DNA of 64,000 nt from DASUPK01 sp963795665 (lineage in GTDB: Bacteria; Actinomycetota; Thermoleophilia; Solirubrobacterales; 70-9). A program made the position numbers and the translations under genes. The stretch is from assembly GCA_963795665.1 (NCBI GenBank), contig CAWCIP010000008.1:38834-102833 (forward strand), read 5' to 3'. Shown one piece after another: positions 14,701 to 23,024 of this stretch (positions within the stretch are counted from its first letter, which is position 1; each line of letters starts with the position of its first letter). The notes under the pieces are model-generated. The model made no database searches. It saw only the letters and a program-made list of their open reading frames with translations, and was not told where the DNA came from.

Positions 14701-16046
14701 AGGACGTCGCACGCCGCGCGGTCGAGGCGGCGACCGCCGCGGGAGCAAGCGACGCCGAGGCCTGGAGCGAGGGCTCGCGGAGCCGCGAGGTTCGAGTCCA
14801 CGCCGGCGAGGTCGAGAGCCTGACCGAGGCGAGTGGCCGCGGCGTCGGCGTCAGGGCCTGGATCGGGACACGCACCGGCTACGCGTACGGCACCGACCTC
14901 TCCGAGTCCGGCCTCGCCGAGCTGGCGGAGTCCGCGGTGGGCGCCGCCCGCGTCGCCGACGAGGACGAGAACTCCGCCGCGCCCGACCCGAGCGGCGAGC
15001 CGGCCGAGATCAAGGGATTGCGCGACCCGGCGGTGGCGGACACCGAGACCGCCGAGGTGATCGACCTGGCCAAGCAGATCGAGCGCATCGCGCTCGATCG
15101 CGACAAGCGGGTCACCGGGGTGGAGGAGGTCGTCTACGTCGACGAGGACGGCGACGCCGCGATCGCGACCTCGCGCGGCGTCTCCGGGAGCTTCGGCTCC
15201 TCCGTCGCCTACTCGTTCCTGCAGGCGATGGCGACGGAGGACTCGGAGGTCCAGACCGGGCTCGGCTTCGGGGTGGGCCGCTCGCCGAAGTCCCTGAACG
15301 CCGAGGAGATCGGCGGGGAGGCCGGGGACGAGGCCGCCTCGATGCTGGGCGCAGCCAAGCCCAAGTCGCGCACCTGCCCCGTGGTCCTCTCGGAGCGGGT
15401 CACCGCGAGCTTCGCCGGCTTCATCGGTGGCGCGCTGAGCGCGGACGAGGTCCAGCGCGGGCGCTCACCGTTCGCCGAGCGGCTCGGAGACGAGCTCGCG
15501 TCCGCCGCCTATGTGCTCGCCGACGACGGGATCGATCCCGGCGGCCTCGCCAGCGCCCCCTTCGACGGCGAGGGGACGCCGCGCGAGCGGACGCCCCTGA
15601 TCGCAGACGGCAAGCTGCTCGCCTACCTGCACGACTCCTACACGGCCCGCCGGGGCGGGGCGCGCTCGACCGGAAACGCCGCCCGGTCCTCGTACCGCTC
15701 GCCGCCATCGGTCAGCCCTTCGAACCTGGTGCTCGAGCCCGGCGACCTCTCCCTCGAGGGGCTGCTCGAGCGCGCCGGGGACGGCGTCTACATCACCGAG
15801 GTCGCCGGCCTTCACTCTGGGGTCAACCCGGTCACGGGCCGCTATTCGGTTGGGGCGTCCGGGAGGACGATCAGCGGAGGCGAACTCGCCGAGCCGCTCC
15901 GGGAGTTCACGATCGCCGGCGACCTGCTCGGCACGCTCGCCGCTGTCCAGGCGATCGGCTCGGAGACCCGATGGGTGCCCTTCGGCGGCTCGGTGAAGAC
16001 GGCGCCGATGCTGGTGGGCGAGATGGCCATCGGCGGGTCCTCGTAA
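14697..16046 (+). CDS. tldE: TldE/PmbA family subunit
   Basis: TldE (PmbA) is the partner of TldD. It shares the fold but lacks the HExxxH zinc motif, as here. From ATG 14697 (MEDVARRAVEAATAAGASDAEAW) the protein is 449 residues, close to family size. Recognisable parts are GVGVRAWIGTRTGYAYGTDL, FAGFIGGALSADEVQRGRSPF, DGEGTPRERTPLI and STGNAARSSYRSPP. An ATG at 14658 overlapping the tldD stop would add 13 residues encoded by the hairpin repeat. I prefer 14697 because GGAG lies 11 nt upstream and family N-termini begin there. An RBS inside the hairpin arm might modulate TldD:TldE stoichiometry. Confidence 0.93.
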   Translation: MEDVARRAVEAATAAGASDAEAWSEGSRSREVRVHAGEVESLTEASGRGVGVRAWIGTRTGYAYGTDLSESGLAELAESAVGAARVADEDENSAAPDPSGEPAEIKGLRDPAVADTETAEVIDLAKQIERIALDRDKRVTGVEEVVYVDEDGDAAIATSRGVSGSFGSSVAYSFLQAMATEDSEVQTGLGFGVGRSPKSLNAEEIGGEAGDEAASMLGAAKPKSRTCPVVLSERVTASFAGFIGGALSADEVQRGRSPFAERLGDELASAAYVLADDGIDPGGLASAPFDGEGTPRERTPLIADGKLLAYLHDSYTARRGGARSTGNAARSSYRSPPSVSPSNLVLEPGDLSLEGLLERAGDGVYITEVAGLHSGVNPVTGRYSVGASGRTISGGELAEPLREFTIAGDLLGTLAAVQAIGSETRWVPFGGSVKTAPMLVGEMAIGGSS

Positions 16047-16128
16047 CGGACCGTCAGAAGCCCGGTATTTTGGCTTCAGGAGCCGCTGTTAGGCTCGGCG
16101 CGAACTCCAATCCTTAGGAGGAGATGAC

Positions 16129-16410
16129 GTGACCAAGGCTGAGTTCCTCGACGTGCTCGCAGGCGACAGCAGAATCGGCAGCAAGAAGGAGGCGGGACAG
16201 GCCGTCGATGCGGTGCTCGACTCCATCATGGACGTCCTCCAGGGCGGAGGCGAGGTGAACTTCACCGGCTTCGGCAAGTTCGCCGTCGCCGAGCGTGGCC
16301 CCCGCCAGGGCGTCAACCCGCGCACAGGCGAGCGGATCTTCATCCCGGGCGGCAAGGTGCCGCGCTTCTCGGCCGGCTCAGGCCTGAAGAAGAAGGTCAA
16401 GGGCGGATAG
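16129..16410 (+). CDS. hup: HU family DNA-binding protein
   Basis: This small nucleoid protein dimerises and bends DNA without strong sequence preference. The 93-residue product has the HU fold: MTKAEFLDVLAGDSRIGSKKEA as the helical body, the GFGKFAVAERGPRQGVNPRTGERI beta-arm region with the conserved NPRTGE tip, and the closing strand KVPRFSAGSGLKKKVKGG. The GTG start at 16129 has a strong Shine-Dalgarno (GGAGGAG), 6 nt away. A TTAGGCT sequence about 50 nt upstream may be the -10 of its own promoter. The pyrF coding frame begins within the stop codon. Confidence 0.95.
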   Translation: MTKAEFLDVLAGDSRIGSKKEAGQAVDAVLDSIMDVLQGGGEVNFTGFGKFAVAERGPRQGVNPRTGERIFIPGGKVPRFSAGSGLKKKVKGG

Positions 16411-17297
16411 CGACCCAGCCCTTCGCAGACAGGCTCGCGGCGCTCGTCGACGAGCGCCGCAGCCAGGTGTGCCTGGGCCTTGACCCGGATCCGGCCGCGC
16501 TTTCCCCGGACGCCGCGCCAGACGCCGACCTCACCGACGTCGCCGATCGGGCCGCCTCAGCCGTCTTCGAGCACTGCCGGCGGCTGATCGAGCTCGCCGG
16601 CCCCGCCTGTGTGGCGGTGAAGCCGCAGCTGGCCTGCTTCGAGCGACTGGGGGCACCGGGCTGGCGGGCGCTGGGCGAGGTCTGCTCGGCGGCGCAGCGC
16701 GCCGGGCTGCTGGTGGTCGCGGACGGCAAGCGGGGCGACGTCCCCGTGACCGCGAAGGCCTACGGCCAGGCCCTGGTCGGCGAGACCGAGACGCCGTGGG
16801 GGGTGGTCCGGGGTCTCGACGCCGACGCGTTCACGGCCAACCCCCTGCTCGGTGAGGACGCGATCGAGGTGCTGATCGAGGCGGCCCGGGAAGCCGCGGC
16901 CGGGGTGTTCCTGCTCGTTCGGACCTCGAACCCGGGCGCGGCGCGGCTCCAGGATGCGACGCTGGGGGAGAGGCCGATGCACGAGGAGCTCGCCGCGCTG
17001 GTGGCGGAGGGCGCCACGCGGCTCACTGGAGAGTCCGGGCTGTCCGGGCTCGGTGCGGTGGTCGGCGCGACCGCCCCCCAGCACCTGGGCCGGCTCCGCG
17101 AGCTGATGCCCGATTCGATCTTCCTGATTCCCGGAATCGGCGCCCAGGGCGGCAAGCCGGAGGACCTCGGGCCGGCGCTGGCTCCAGGACGCCCCGCATC
17201 CGTGCTGGTCGCTGCGGCGCGAAGCATCGCCGGGGCGGACGATCCCGCCGCGGCTGCGGAGGAGCTCCGCGAGGCGGTTTGGAGCCTCAGTAGTTAG
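16407..17297 (+). CDS. pyrF: Orotidine 5'-phosphate decarboxylase (type 2), start codon unusual
   Basis: PyrF converts OMP to UMP, the last step of de novo UMP synthesis. This is the longer type-2 (mycobacterial-like) form. It has VCLGLDPDP, then FEHCRRLIELAGPACVAVKPQLACFE, the catalytic KRGDVPVTAKAYG (Lys and Asp), NPLLGEDAIEVL and a C-terminal LIPGIGAQGG phosphate loop. The first canonical start codon is GTG 16467, but that falls inside the conserved N-terminus. In-frame codons before it encode PFADRLAALVDERRSQ, which homologues have. The only plausible initiator is ATA at 16407, overlapping the HU stop as ATAG. Either a non-canonical coupled start or an N-terminally shortened protein from 16467 is required. 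Confidence 0.9.
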   Translation: MATQPFADRLAALVDERRSQVCLGLDPDPAALSPDAAPDADLTDVADRAASAVFEHCRRLIELAGPACVAVKPQLACFERLGAPGWRALGEVCSAAQRAGLLVVADGKRGDVPVTAKAYGQALVGETETPWGVVRGLDADAFTANPLLGEDAIEVLIEAAREAAAGVFLLVRTSNPGAARLQDATLGERPMHEELAALVAEGATRLTGESGLSGLGAVVGATAPQHLGRLRELMPDSIFLIPGIGAQGGKPEDLGPALAPGRPASVLVAAARSIAGADDPAAAAEELREAVWSLSS

Positions 17298-17323
17298 CCG
17301 GCAGTACCCTGTCGAACCCTCGA

Positions 17324-17644
17324 ATGCCGGACTACAAGCCGAATCAATTCGTCCGCGTGTTCGCCGTGCTGGCCCTGATCGCGGCCCTCATCCTGGTGGT
17401 CGCCGTCGTGGCGACCTCAAGCGGGGGAGGCGGCGGCGGGGACAACGGTGACTCGCATAAGAAGGCCCATATCAGCAAGGCCGGCGAGAGGGCCGTGCGC
17501 AAGGGCGTCTGGATCGTCCATTCCGGCGACACCCTGGGAGCGATCTCGCTGAAGACCGGCATCGATGTGAACACGCTCCAGGCGCTCAACCCGGACCTCG
17601 ATCCGCAGACCCTCCTCGAGGGCCAGCGAATAGCGTTGCGCTGA
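17324..17644 (+). CDS. Membrane-anchored LysM domain protein
   Basis: This 106-residue protein has a short basic N-terminus, one transmembrane helix (residues 11-33, VFAVLALIAALILVVAVVA), a Gly-rich linker, and a C-terminal LysM domain (WIVHSGDTLGAISLKTGIDVNTLQALNP with the closing LLEGQRIALR). LysM binds N-acetylglucosamine in peptidoglycan, so the protein probably sits outside the membrane against the wall. A TACCCT box lies 13 nt upstream (17305-17310). The D,D-carboxypeptidase gene starts 2 bp after its stop, supporting a joint wall-related role. Confidence 0.88.
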   Translation: MPDYKPNQFVRVFAVLALIAALILVVAVVATSSGGGGGGDNGDSHKKAHISKAGERAVRKGVWIVHSGDTLGAISLKTGIDVNTLQALNPDLDPQTLLEGQRIALR

Positions 17645-17646
17645 CG

Positions 17647-19008
17647 GTGCTCGGAATCGAAGGCAGGCGGGGAAGGGGGCGCGTTCGCGCGGCGATTGCC
17701 ATCGCGCTCGCGACCATGCTCATCGGCCTGCCGGCTTCGGCCATCGCCGCAAGCGGCCCCAGGCTCGACGCCAGGGCGTGGATCCTGATCGACCCTCGCG
17801 ACGATTCCGTCCTCGCCAGCAGCACTCCCGACAAGCATCTGCCGATCGCCAGTACGACCAAGCTGATGACGGCGTACCTGGCGCTCAAGAAGCTGAAGCC
17901 CAACCAGATGATCGCGGCGCCGTCCTATCACCCGAGCGCCTCCGCCGAGATCGAGCTCGGCCTTCGGCCCGGCGAGCGGCTGCGGGTCCGGGACCTGCTC
18001 TACGGGCTGCTCCTGCCAAGCGCGAGCGACGCCGCCCAGACCCTGGCCGTCGGGGTCTCGGGCTCGGTGCCCGACTTCGTCACGGCGATGAACCAGGCGG
18101 CCCAGCGGCTCGGCCTGACCGACACCAGCTATGCGAACCCGATCGGGCTGGACGACCCGGACAACTACTCGAGCGCCCGCGACCTGGTGACCCTCGCCTC
18201 GATCCTCCTCCGCAATCGGCTGTTCGCCAGGATCGTCAACACCCCGAGCGCGACGCTGAACAGCGGGGACCACCCGCGTCAGGTGACCAGCCGGGACACG
18301 CTGCTCAACGAGGTCCCGTGGATCAACGGGGTCAAGACCGGCCACACGCTCGGCGCGGGGTACGTCCTGGTCGGCTCCGGCACCCAGGACTCGACGACCC
18401 TGATCTCCGCGGTGCTCGGCGCTCCCGACGAGCCCACCCGCGACGCCGACACGCTGAAGCTCCTCCAGTACGGCTTCTCCCTCTACCACCCGGTTCAGCC
18501 GGTCCGAAAGGGCCAGGAGCTGGCCGATCCCAAGCTCGATTACCGGAGCGATCACCTCTCACTGGTCGCCAGGGACGCCCTTCCGGTCAACGTGCGACAG
18601 GGCCAGCACGTCGCGACTCGCGTCACCGCGCCCGACGAGGTCAGCGGTGCCGTGAAGGAGGGCCAGGTGCTCGGCCGCGTCAGGGTCACCGTCGACGGGA
18701 AGCCGGCGGCGGCCAGCCCCCTGGTCGCGTCCCGCTCGGTTGGCGCGGCGACCACCGTCGACAAGGCGATCACGGCCGCGAAGAATCCAATCGTTCTACT
18801 TCTGCTCGGCGCGATCGTGATACTCCTAGGACTGCTGCTGACGAGACGAGGACGCGGTTCGAAGGAGCCCGAGACGGCCGCCCCGCGAACTCGAGAGAAT
18901 CGGCGACAGTCCCCCCAACAGCGGACCCCGGAGGAGAGGCGCAGGATGCACGAGGAGAGGATGCGCAGGAGGCGCCAGAGAGCGGAGCGGGAGGGGGACG
19001 CCGGATGA
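17647..19008 (+). CDS. D-alanyl-D-alanine carboxypeptidase (peptidase S11, PBP5-like)
   Basis: This penicillin-binding protein trims the terminal D-Ala from peptidoglycan stem peptides outside the membrane. It has a signal peptide (residues 12-35, ending ASAIAASG), the catalytic Ser69-x2-Lys72 (IASTTKLM), and Lys230-Thr-Gly (NGVKTGHT). The second active-site motif, normally Ser-x-Asn, reads Ser125-Ala-Ser127 (LLPSASDAA), so the Asn is replaced. A C-terminal transmembrane helix near residue 390 precedes a highly charged Arg/Glu tail, so it is anchored at the C-terminus. The start is GTG 17647. The stop overlaps the PfkB gene (ATGA). Confidence 0.9.
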   Translation: MLGIEGRRGRGRVRAAIAIALATMLIGLPASAIAASGPRLDARAWILIDPRDDSVLASSTPDKHLPIASTTKLMTAYLALKKLKPNQMIAAPSYHPSASAEIELGLRPGERLRVRDLLYGLLLPSASDAAQTLAVGVSGSVPDFVTAMNQAAQRLGLTDTSYANPIGLDDPDNYSSARDLVTLASILLRNRLFARIVNTPSATLNSGDHPRQVTSRDTLLNEVPWINGVKTGHTLGAGYVLVGSGTQDSTTLISAVLGAPDEPTRDADTLKLLQYGFSLYHPVQPVRKGQELADPKLDYRSDHLSLVARDALPVNVRQGQHVATRVTAPDEVSGAVKEGQVLGRVRVTVDGKPAAASPLVASRSVGAATTVDKAITAAKNPIVLLLLGAIVILLGLLLTRRGRGSKEPETAAPRTRENRRQSPQQRTPEERRRMHEERMRRRRQRAEREGDAG

Positions 19009-19964
19009 TCCTCACCGTCACCCTGAACGCCGCCATCGACCGCACCGTCGCCGTCCCGAGCTTCCGGCAGGGCCATCGCCACCGAGCCGTCGAGGCCAGC
19101 ACCGTCGCCGGTGGCAAGGGGGTCAACGTCGCCCGCGCCCTGAAGCTGCTCGACCGGCCTGTGATCGCCACCGGGCTCGCCGGCGGCCCGACCGGCGCCC
19201 GTCTGATGGAGCGCCTCGCCGAGGAGTCGATCCTCACGGACTTCACCTGGATCGCCGGCGAGTCGAGGACGAATCTCGCCGTCGTCGATCCCACCTCCGG
19301 CGAGCAGACCGAGATCAACGAGCGCGGCCCGGACGTCAGCGCCGAGGAGCTCGACCGGTTCCTGGAGAAGCTTCTCTACCTGGCCCGCGGCGCTCGCATC
19401 TGCGCGATCGCGGGGAGCCTGCCGCCGTCCGTCCCGCCGTCGTTCTCCGCCCGGATCGTCGAGGAGCTCAAGCAGATCGGAGTCGACACGATCGTCGACA
19501 CGGAGGGCGAGCCGCTCGTCGCCTCGCTGCGTGCCGGGCCCGCCGCCGTGACGCCGAACGTGCGCGAGGCAGAGGGCGCCGTCGGCCATGAGTTCAACGA
19601 CCGCGAGGACGCCCTCCTCGGCCTTCGCAGCCTGGTCGAGCTCGGGGCGATCGATGCCGTGATCACCCGGCCCGAGGGCTGCGTCGCATCGCTGCTGGAC
19701 GCCGACGATCAGCGCCACGCCTACGAGGTCACCGCCCCCCAGGTCGAGCCGGTCGCCACCGTCGGCTCCGGCGATGCCTTCCTCGCCGGCTTCGTCGCCG
19801 CCCGTTACGACGGACGCCCGCCGGAGGAGTGCCTGCGCTTCGCGGTCGCCTGCGGCGCCGAGTCCACCCAGCACTTCGGCGCGGGCAGCATCGACCCGGC
19901 TGAGGTCGAGCGGCTGCTGCCGGGAGTCGAGGCGCGCGAGCTCGAAGCCCCCGCGACCGTCTAG
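19005..19964 (+). CDS. PfkB family kinase, 1-phosphofructokinase-like
   Basis: This is a 319-residue ribokinase-fold kinase of the FruK/LacC group, which phosphorylates fructose-1-phosphate, tagatose-6-phosphate or fructose-6-phosphate. Motifs are MILTVTLNAAIDRT at the N-terminus, TVAGGKGVNVARALKLL (substrate-binding Gly-Lys-Gly) and the catalytic anion hole/base VGSGDAFLAGFVAA. The ATG at 19005 overlaps the carboxypeptidase stop. There is no PTS fructose gene nearby, so the true sugar phosphate is uncertain. The unusual pairing with a wall carboxypeptidase is probably operon convenience. Confidence 0.88.
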   Translation: MILTVTLNAAIDRTVAVPSFRQGHRHRAVEASTVAGGKGVNVARALKLLDRPVIATGLAGGPTGARLMERLAEESILTDFTWIAGESRTNLAVVDPTSGEQTEINERGPDVSAEELDRFLEKLLYLARGARICAIAGSLPPSVPPSFSARIVEELKQIGVDTIVDTEGEPLVASLRAGPAAVTPNVREAEGAVGHEFNDREDALLGLRSLVELGAIDAVITRPEGCVASLLDADDQRHAYEVTAPQVEPVATVGSGDAFLAGFVAARYDGRPPEECLRFAVACGAESTQHFGAGSIDPAEVERLLPGVEARELEAPATV

Positions 19965-19993
19965 ATCCCGGCAGGGCCCGGGTTGACCGCTGT

Positions 19994-20073
19994 TATCCTT
20001 GGCCGAGCGTTGGTAAGGACCCTCCGAAACGCCGCTATCACCGCATTTCCGGCCCCGCGACGCGGGGTTTTTT
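19994..20073 (+). promoter_or_regulatory. Possible attenuator leader of guaB3-guaA
   Basis: An extended -10 (TG-T-TATCCT, box at 19994-19999) is followed by a small hairpin (GCGTT at 20007-20011 with AACGC at 20028-20032), and then by an intrinsic terminator at 20053-20073 placed about 30 nt before the guaB3 ATG. A promoter followed by a terminator before the gene suggests conditional read-through. The terminator could instead simply end the upstream operon. Confidence 0.45.
20053..20073 (+). terminator. Intrinsic terminator upstream of guaB3
   Basis: CCCCGCG-A-CGCGGGG followed by TTTTTT (20053-20073) is a textbook Rho-independent terminator, the strongest in the window. Confidence 0.85.
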
Positions 20074-20101
20074 CGTCCGCGAACGAACGTAGGGTGAGGC
20101 A

Positions 20102-21307
20102 ATGGAAGTAGAGATCGGCCGCGGCAAGAAGGGCCGCAGGGCATACGGCTTCGATGACATCGCGATCGTCCCCTCCAGGCGGACCCGCGACCCCGACGAC
20201 ATCGACATCACCTGGACCCTCGGTCCGTACCGCTTCGAGCTGCCGTTGCTCGCCTCCGCGATGGACGGCGTCGTCAGCCCGAAGACCGCCGGCCTGATCG
20301 GCAACCTCGGTGGCCTCGGGGTCCTCAACCTCGAGGGCATCTGGTCTCGCTACGAGAACGCCGACGAGAAGCTCGATGAGATCGCGGCGGCGCCGAAGCC
20401 GGTCGCCACGCGGATCATGCAGGAGATCTACGCGGAGCCGGTCAAGGCCGAGCTGATCGCGAAGCGGGTCGAGGAGATCAAGGCCGCCGGCGCGGTCGCG
20501 TGCGGATCCCTCACTCCCCAGAAGGTCACCGAGCACTACGAGACCGCTCTCGAGGCGGGTCTCGACATCCTCGTCATCCAGGGGACGGTGATCTCGGCCG
20601 AGCACGTCTCTACCCAGACGGAGCCGCTCAACCTGAAGCAGTTCATCGCCGATCTCGACGTGCCCTGCGTCGTCGGCGGCTGTGCCTCCTACAACACCGG
20701 GCTCCACCTGATGCGGACCGGCGCGGTCGGAGTCCTGGTCGGCGTCGGGCCCGGTGCCGCCTGCACGACCCGCGGCGTCCTCGGGATCGGCGTGCCCCAG
20801 GCCACCGCCATCGCCGACGTGGCCGCCGCCCGCGGCCAGCACATGATGGAGACGGGCAACTACTGCAACGTGATCGCCGACGGCGGCATGCGAACCGGCG
20901 GCGACGTCTCCAAGGCGATCGCGGTGGGCGCCGACGCCGTGATGATCGGCTCTCCGCTGGCGCGCGCAAAAGAGGCTCCCGGCCGCGGCTTCCACTGGGG
21001 CATGGCGACCTTCCATCCCTCCCTGCCTCGCGGAGCCCGGGTGGCCACCCACCAGGACGGCACGCTCGAGGAGATCGTGCTCGGGCCCGCCCAGGACAAC
21101 GACGGCACCTTCAACCTGATGGGCGCGCTGCGAACCTCGATGGCGACCACCGGCTACGCGGACATCCCCGAGTTCCACCGGGCCGAGGTGATGGTCGCGC
21201 CGGCCCTGATGTCCGAGGGCAAGCAGCTCCAGCGCGAGCAGTCGGTCGGCATGGGCTCGAACGGGCGCGCCACGGTCGCAACGGCGGTCGCCGTCAGCGA
21301 TGACTGA
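20102..21307 (+). CDS. guaB3: GuaB3 family IMP dehydrogenase-related protein
   Basis: This belongs to the IMP dehydrogenase/GMP reductase superfamily, GuaB3 branch, found in actinobacteria and cyanobacteria. The 401-residue product lacks the CBS domains of canonical GuaB. The catalytic cysteine loop is GVGPGAACTTRGVLGIG with Cys221, and the N-terminus has YGFDDIAIVPSRRTRDPDDI. The position directly before guaA, with an 8-bp overlap, supports a role in XMP/GMP supply. Whether it oxidises IMP or has another activity is not settled by sequence. A canonical guaB is not in this window. Confidence 0.9.
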   Translation: MEVEIGRGKKGRRAYGFDDIAIVPSRRTRDPDDIDITWTLGPYRFELPLLASAMDGVVSPKTAGLIGNLGGLGVLNLEGIWSRYENADEKLDEIAAAPKPVATRIMQEIYAEPVKAELIAKRVEEIKAAGAVACGSLTPQKVTEHYETALEAGLDILVIQGTVISAEHVSTQTEPLNLKQFIADLDVPCVVGGCASYNTGLHLMRTGAVGVLVGVGPGAACTTRGVLGIGVPQATAIADVAAARGQHMMETGNYCNVIADGGMRTGGDVSKAIAVGADAVMIGSPLARAKEAPGRGFHWGMATFHPSLPRGARVATHQDGTLEEIVLGPAQDNDGTFNLMGALRTSMATTGYADIPEFHRAEVMVAPALMSEGKQLQREQSVGMGSNGRATVATAVAVSDD

Positions 21308-22961
21308 AGCGGCCAGCGCCGCTTCGGATGACACCCAGGCTCGGGTCCACGTCCCCGAGCGCAGCGTTCCCGGCTCCGAGCCGGAGCTCCGCGAGGTCGA
21401 TAAACGCGCCCCCGCGCAGGCGACCGAGGAAGTGCTCGTCCTCGACTTCGGCGGGCAGTACTCGCAGCTGATCGCGCGGCGCATCCGCGAGTGCGGCGTC
21501 TTCAGCGAGCTGCTCCCGCACGACACGCCGCTCGAGCGGATCAAGGAGCGCGGCCCGCGCGGCCTGGTGCTCTCAGGCGGGCCCGCCTCGGTCTACGCCG
21601 ATGGGGCGCCCGCCCTCCGCAAGGAGCTGCTCGACCTCGGCATCCCGGTTCTCGGCATCTGTTACGGCATGCAGCTGATGGTCCATGAGCTGGGCGGCAG
21701 GGTGGAGCAGGCTCCGGCCGGCGAGTTCGGACGCAGCCAGCTCACGCTCCGCGATGGCGGCGGCACCCTGCTCGAGGGGCTGCCCGCCGAGCAGCAGTGC
21801 TGGATGAGCCACCGCGACACGGTCTTCGAGGCCCCTCCCGGCTTCACCGCTCTCGCCTCGAGCACCGAGTCGCCGGTCGCCGCGTTCGAAAGCACAGAGC
21901 GCGGCCTCTACGGGATCCAGTTCCACCCGGAGGTCGTCCACACCCCATACGGCACCGAGATCCTCACCCGGTTCCTCCGCGACGTCGCCGGCTGCAGGGA
22001 GCGGTGGTCACCCGCCTCGGTAATCGAGGAGCAGGTGAGCTCGATCCAGGCCCAGGTCGGCGACGCTCGCGCGATCTGCGGCCTCTCCGGCGGAGTCGAC
22101 TCGGCGACCGCGGCCCTGCTCGTCCACCGCGCCATCGGCGACCGGCTCACCTGCGTCTTCGTCGACCACGGGATGATGCGCAAGGACGAGGCCGAGCAGG
22201 TCGTCACGGCCTTCCGCGAGCAGCACGGCATCCAGCTGGTCCACGTCGACGCCGCCGATCGGTTCCTCGACCGCCTCGCCGGCGTCGACGACCCCGAGAC
22301 CAAGCGGAAGATCATCGGCGAGGAGTTCATACGCGTCTTCGAGGAGGAGGCGGGCAAGGTCGAGGACGCGCGCTTCCTTGTCCAGGGCACCCTCTACTCG
22401 GACGTGATCGAGTCGGGTGGCGACGGCCGCGCGGCGGCGACGATCAAGTCGCATCACAACGTCGGCGGCCTCCCCGAGGAGATGGAGATGGAGCTCGTCG
22501 AGCCGCTGCGGATGCTGTTCAAGGACGAGGTCCGCGCGGTCGCGGCGGAGCTCGGGCTTCCCGAGCGCTTCGTCTGGCGCCAGCCCTTCCCGGGGCCCGG
22601 CCTGGCGATCCGTGTCGTCGGCGGCGAGGTCACGCGCGAGCGCCTCGACATCGTCCGGGAGGCGGACGCGATCCTCCAGGAGGAGATTCGCGCCGCCGGC
22701 CTCTACCGCCAGCTCTGGCAGTCCTTCTGCGTCCTGCCGGTCGTCCGCTCGGTCGGAGTCCAGGGCGACGAGCGCTCCTACGCGCACCCGATCGTGATCA
22801 GGGCGGTCACCTCGGACGATGCGATGACGGCCGATTGGGCCCGCCTGCCCTATGACCTGCTGGAGCGCGTGTCTGCCCGGATCATCAACGAGGTCCGAGG
22901 CGTCAACCGCGTCACGCTGGACCTCACCTCGAAGCCGCCCGGGACCATCGAGTGGGAGTAG
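21300..22961 (+). CDS. guaA: GMP synthase (glutamine-hydrolysing)
   Basis: GuaA aminates XMP to GMP. The 553-residue protein has an N-terminal extension of about 43 residues before the class I glutamine amidotransferase domain. That domain shows LDFGGQYSQLIARRI, the nucleophile Cys121 in LGICYGMQL, and a HPEVVHT histidine/glutamate pair. The ATP pyrophosphatase domain has the P-loop GLSGGVDSATAALL, and the C-terminal dimerisation domain ends with LTSKPPGTIEWE, the universal GuaA ending. The start at 21300 overlaps the guaB3 stop. The N-terminal extension could be shorter if translation starts later, but no better start is apparent. Confidence 0.96.
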   Translation: MTEAASAASDDTQARVHVPERSVPGSEPELREVDKRAPAQATEEVLVLDFGGQYSQLIARRIRECGVFSELLPHDTPLERIKERGPRGLVLSGGPASVYADGAPALRKELLDLGIPVLGICYGMQLMVHELGGRVEQAPAGEFGRSQLTLRDGGGTLLEGLPAEQQCWMSHRDTVFEAPPGFTALASSTESPVAAFESTERGLYGIQFHPEVVHTPYGTEILTRFLRDVAGCRERWSPASVIEEQVSSIQAQVGDARAICGLSGGVDSATAALLVHRAIGDRLTCVFVDHGMMRKDEAEQVVTAFREQHGIQLVHVDAADRFLDRLAGVDDPETKRKIIGEEFIRVFEEEAGKVEDARFLVQGTLYSDVIESGGDGRAAATIKSHHNVGGLPEEMEMELVEPLRMLFKDEVRAVAAELGLPERFVWRQPFPGPGLAIRVVGGEVTRERLDIVREADAILQEEIRAAGLYRQLWQSFCVLPVVRSVGVQGDERSYAHPIVIRAVTSDDAMTADWARLPYDLLERVSARIINEVRGVNRVTLDLTSKPPGTIEWE

Positions 22962-23017
22962 ATGCGCGGGTCCTCCGCCCGCGAAGCCGAGGAGGAACCC
23001 GTTTGACGGTGAAGCCC
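22961..23017 (+). repeat. Dispersed hairpin repeat, copy B
   Basis: GATGCGCGGG, stem TCCTCC (22971-22976), a 14-nt loop, stem GGAGGA (22991-22996), an unpaired A, CCCGTTT, then GACGGTGAAGCCC. It has the same architecture as copies at 14658 and 46991 with a different, compensating stem. It lies between the convergent guaA and beta-helix genes. Confidence 0.65.
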
Positions 23018-23024
23018 GTTCAGC

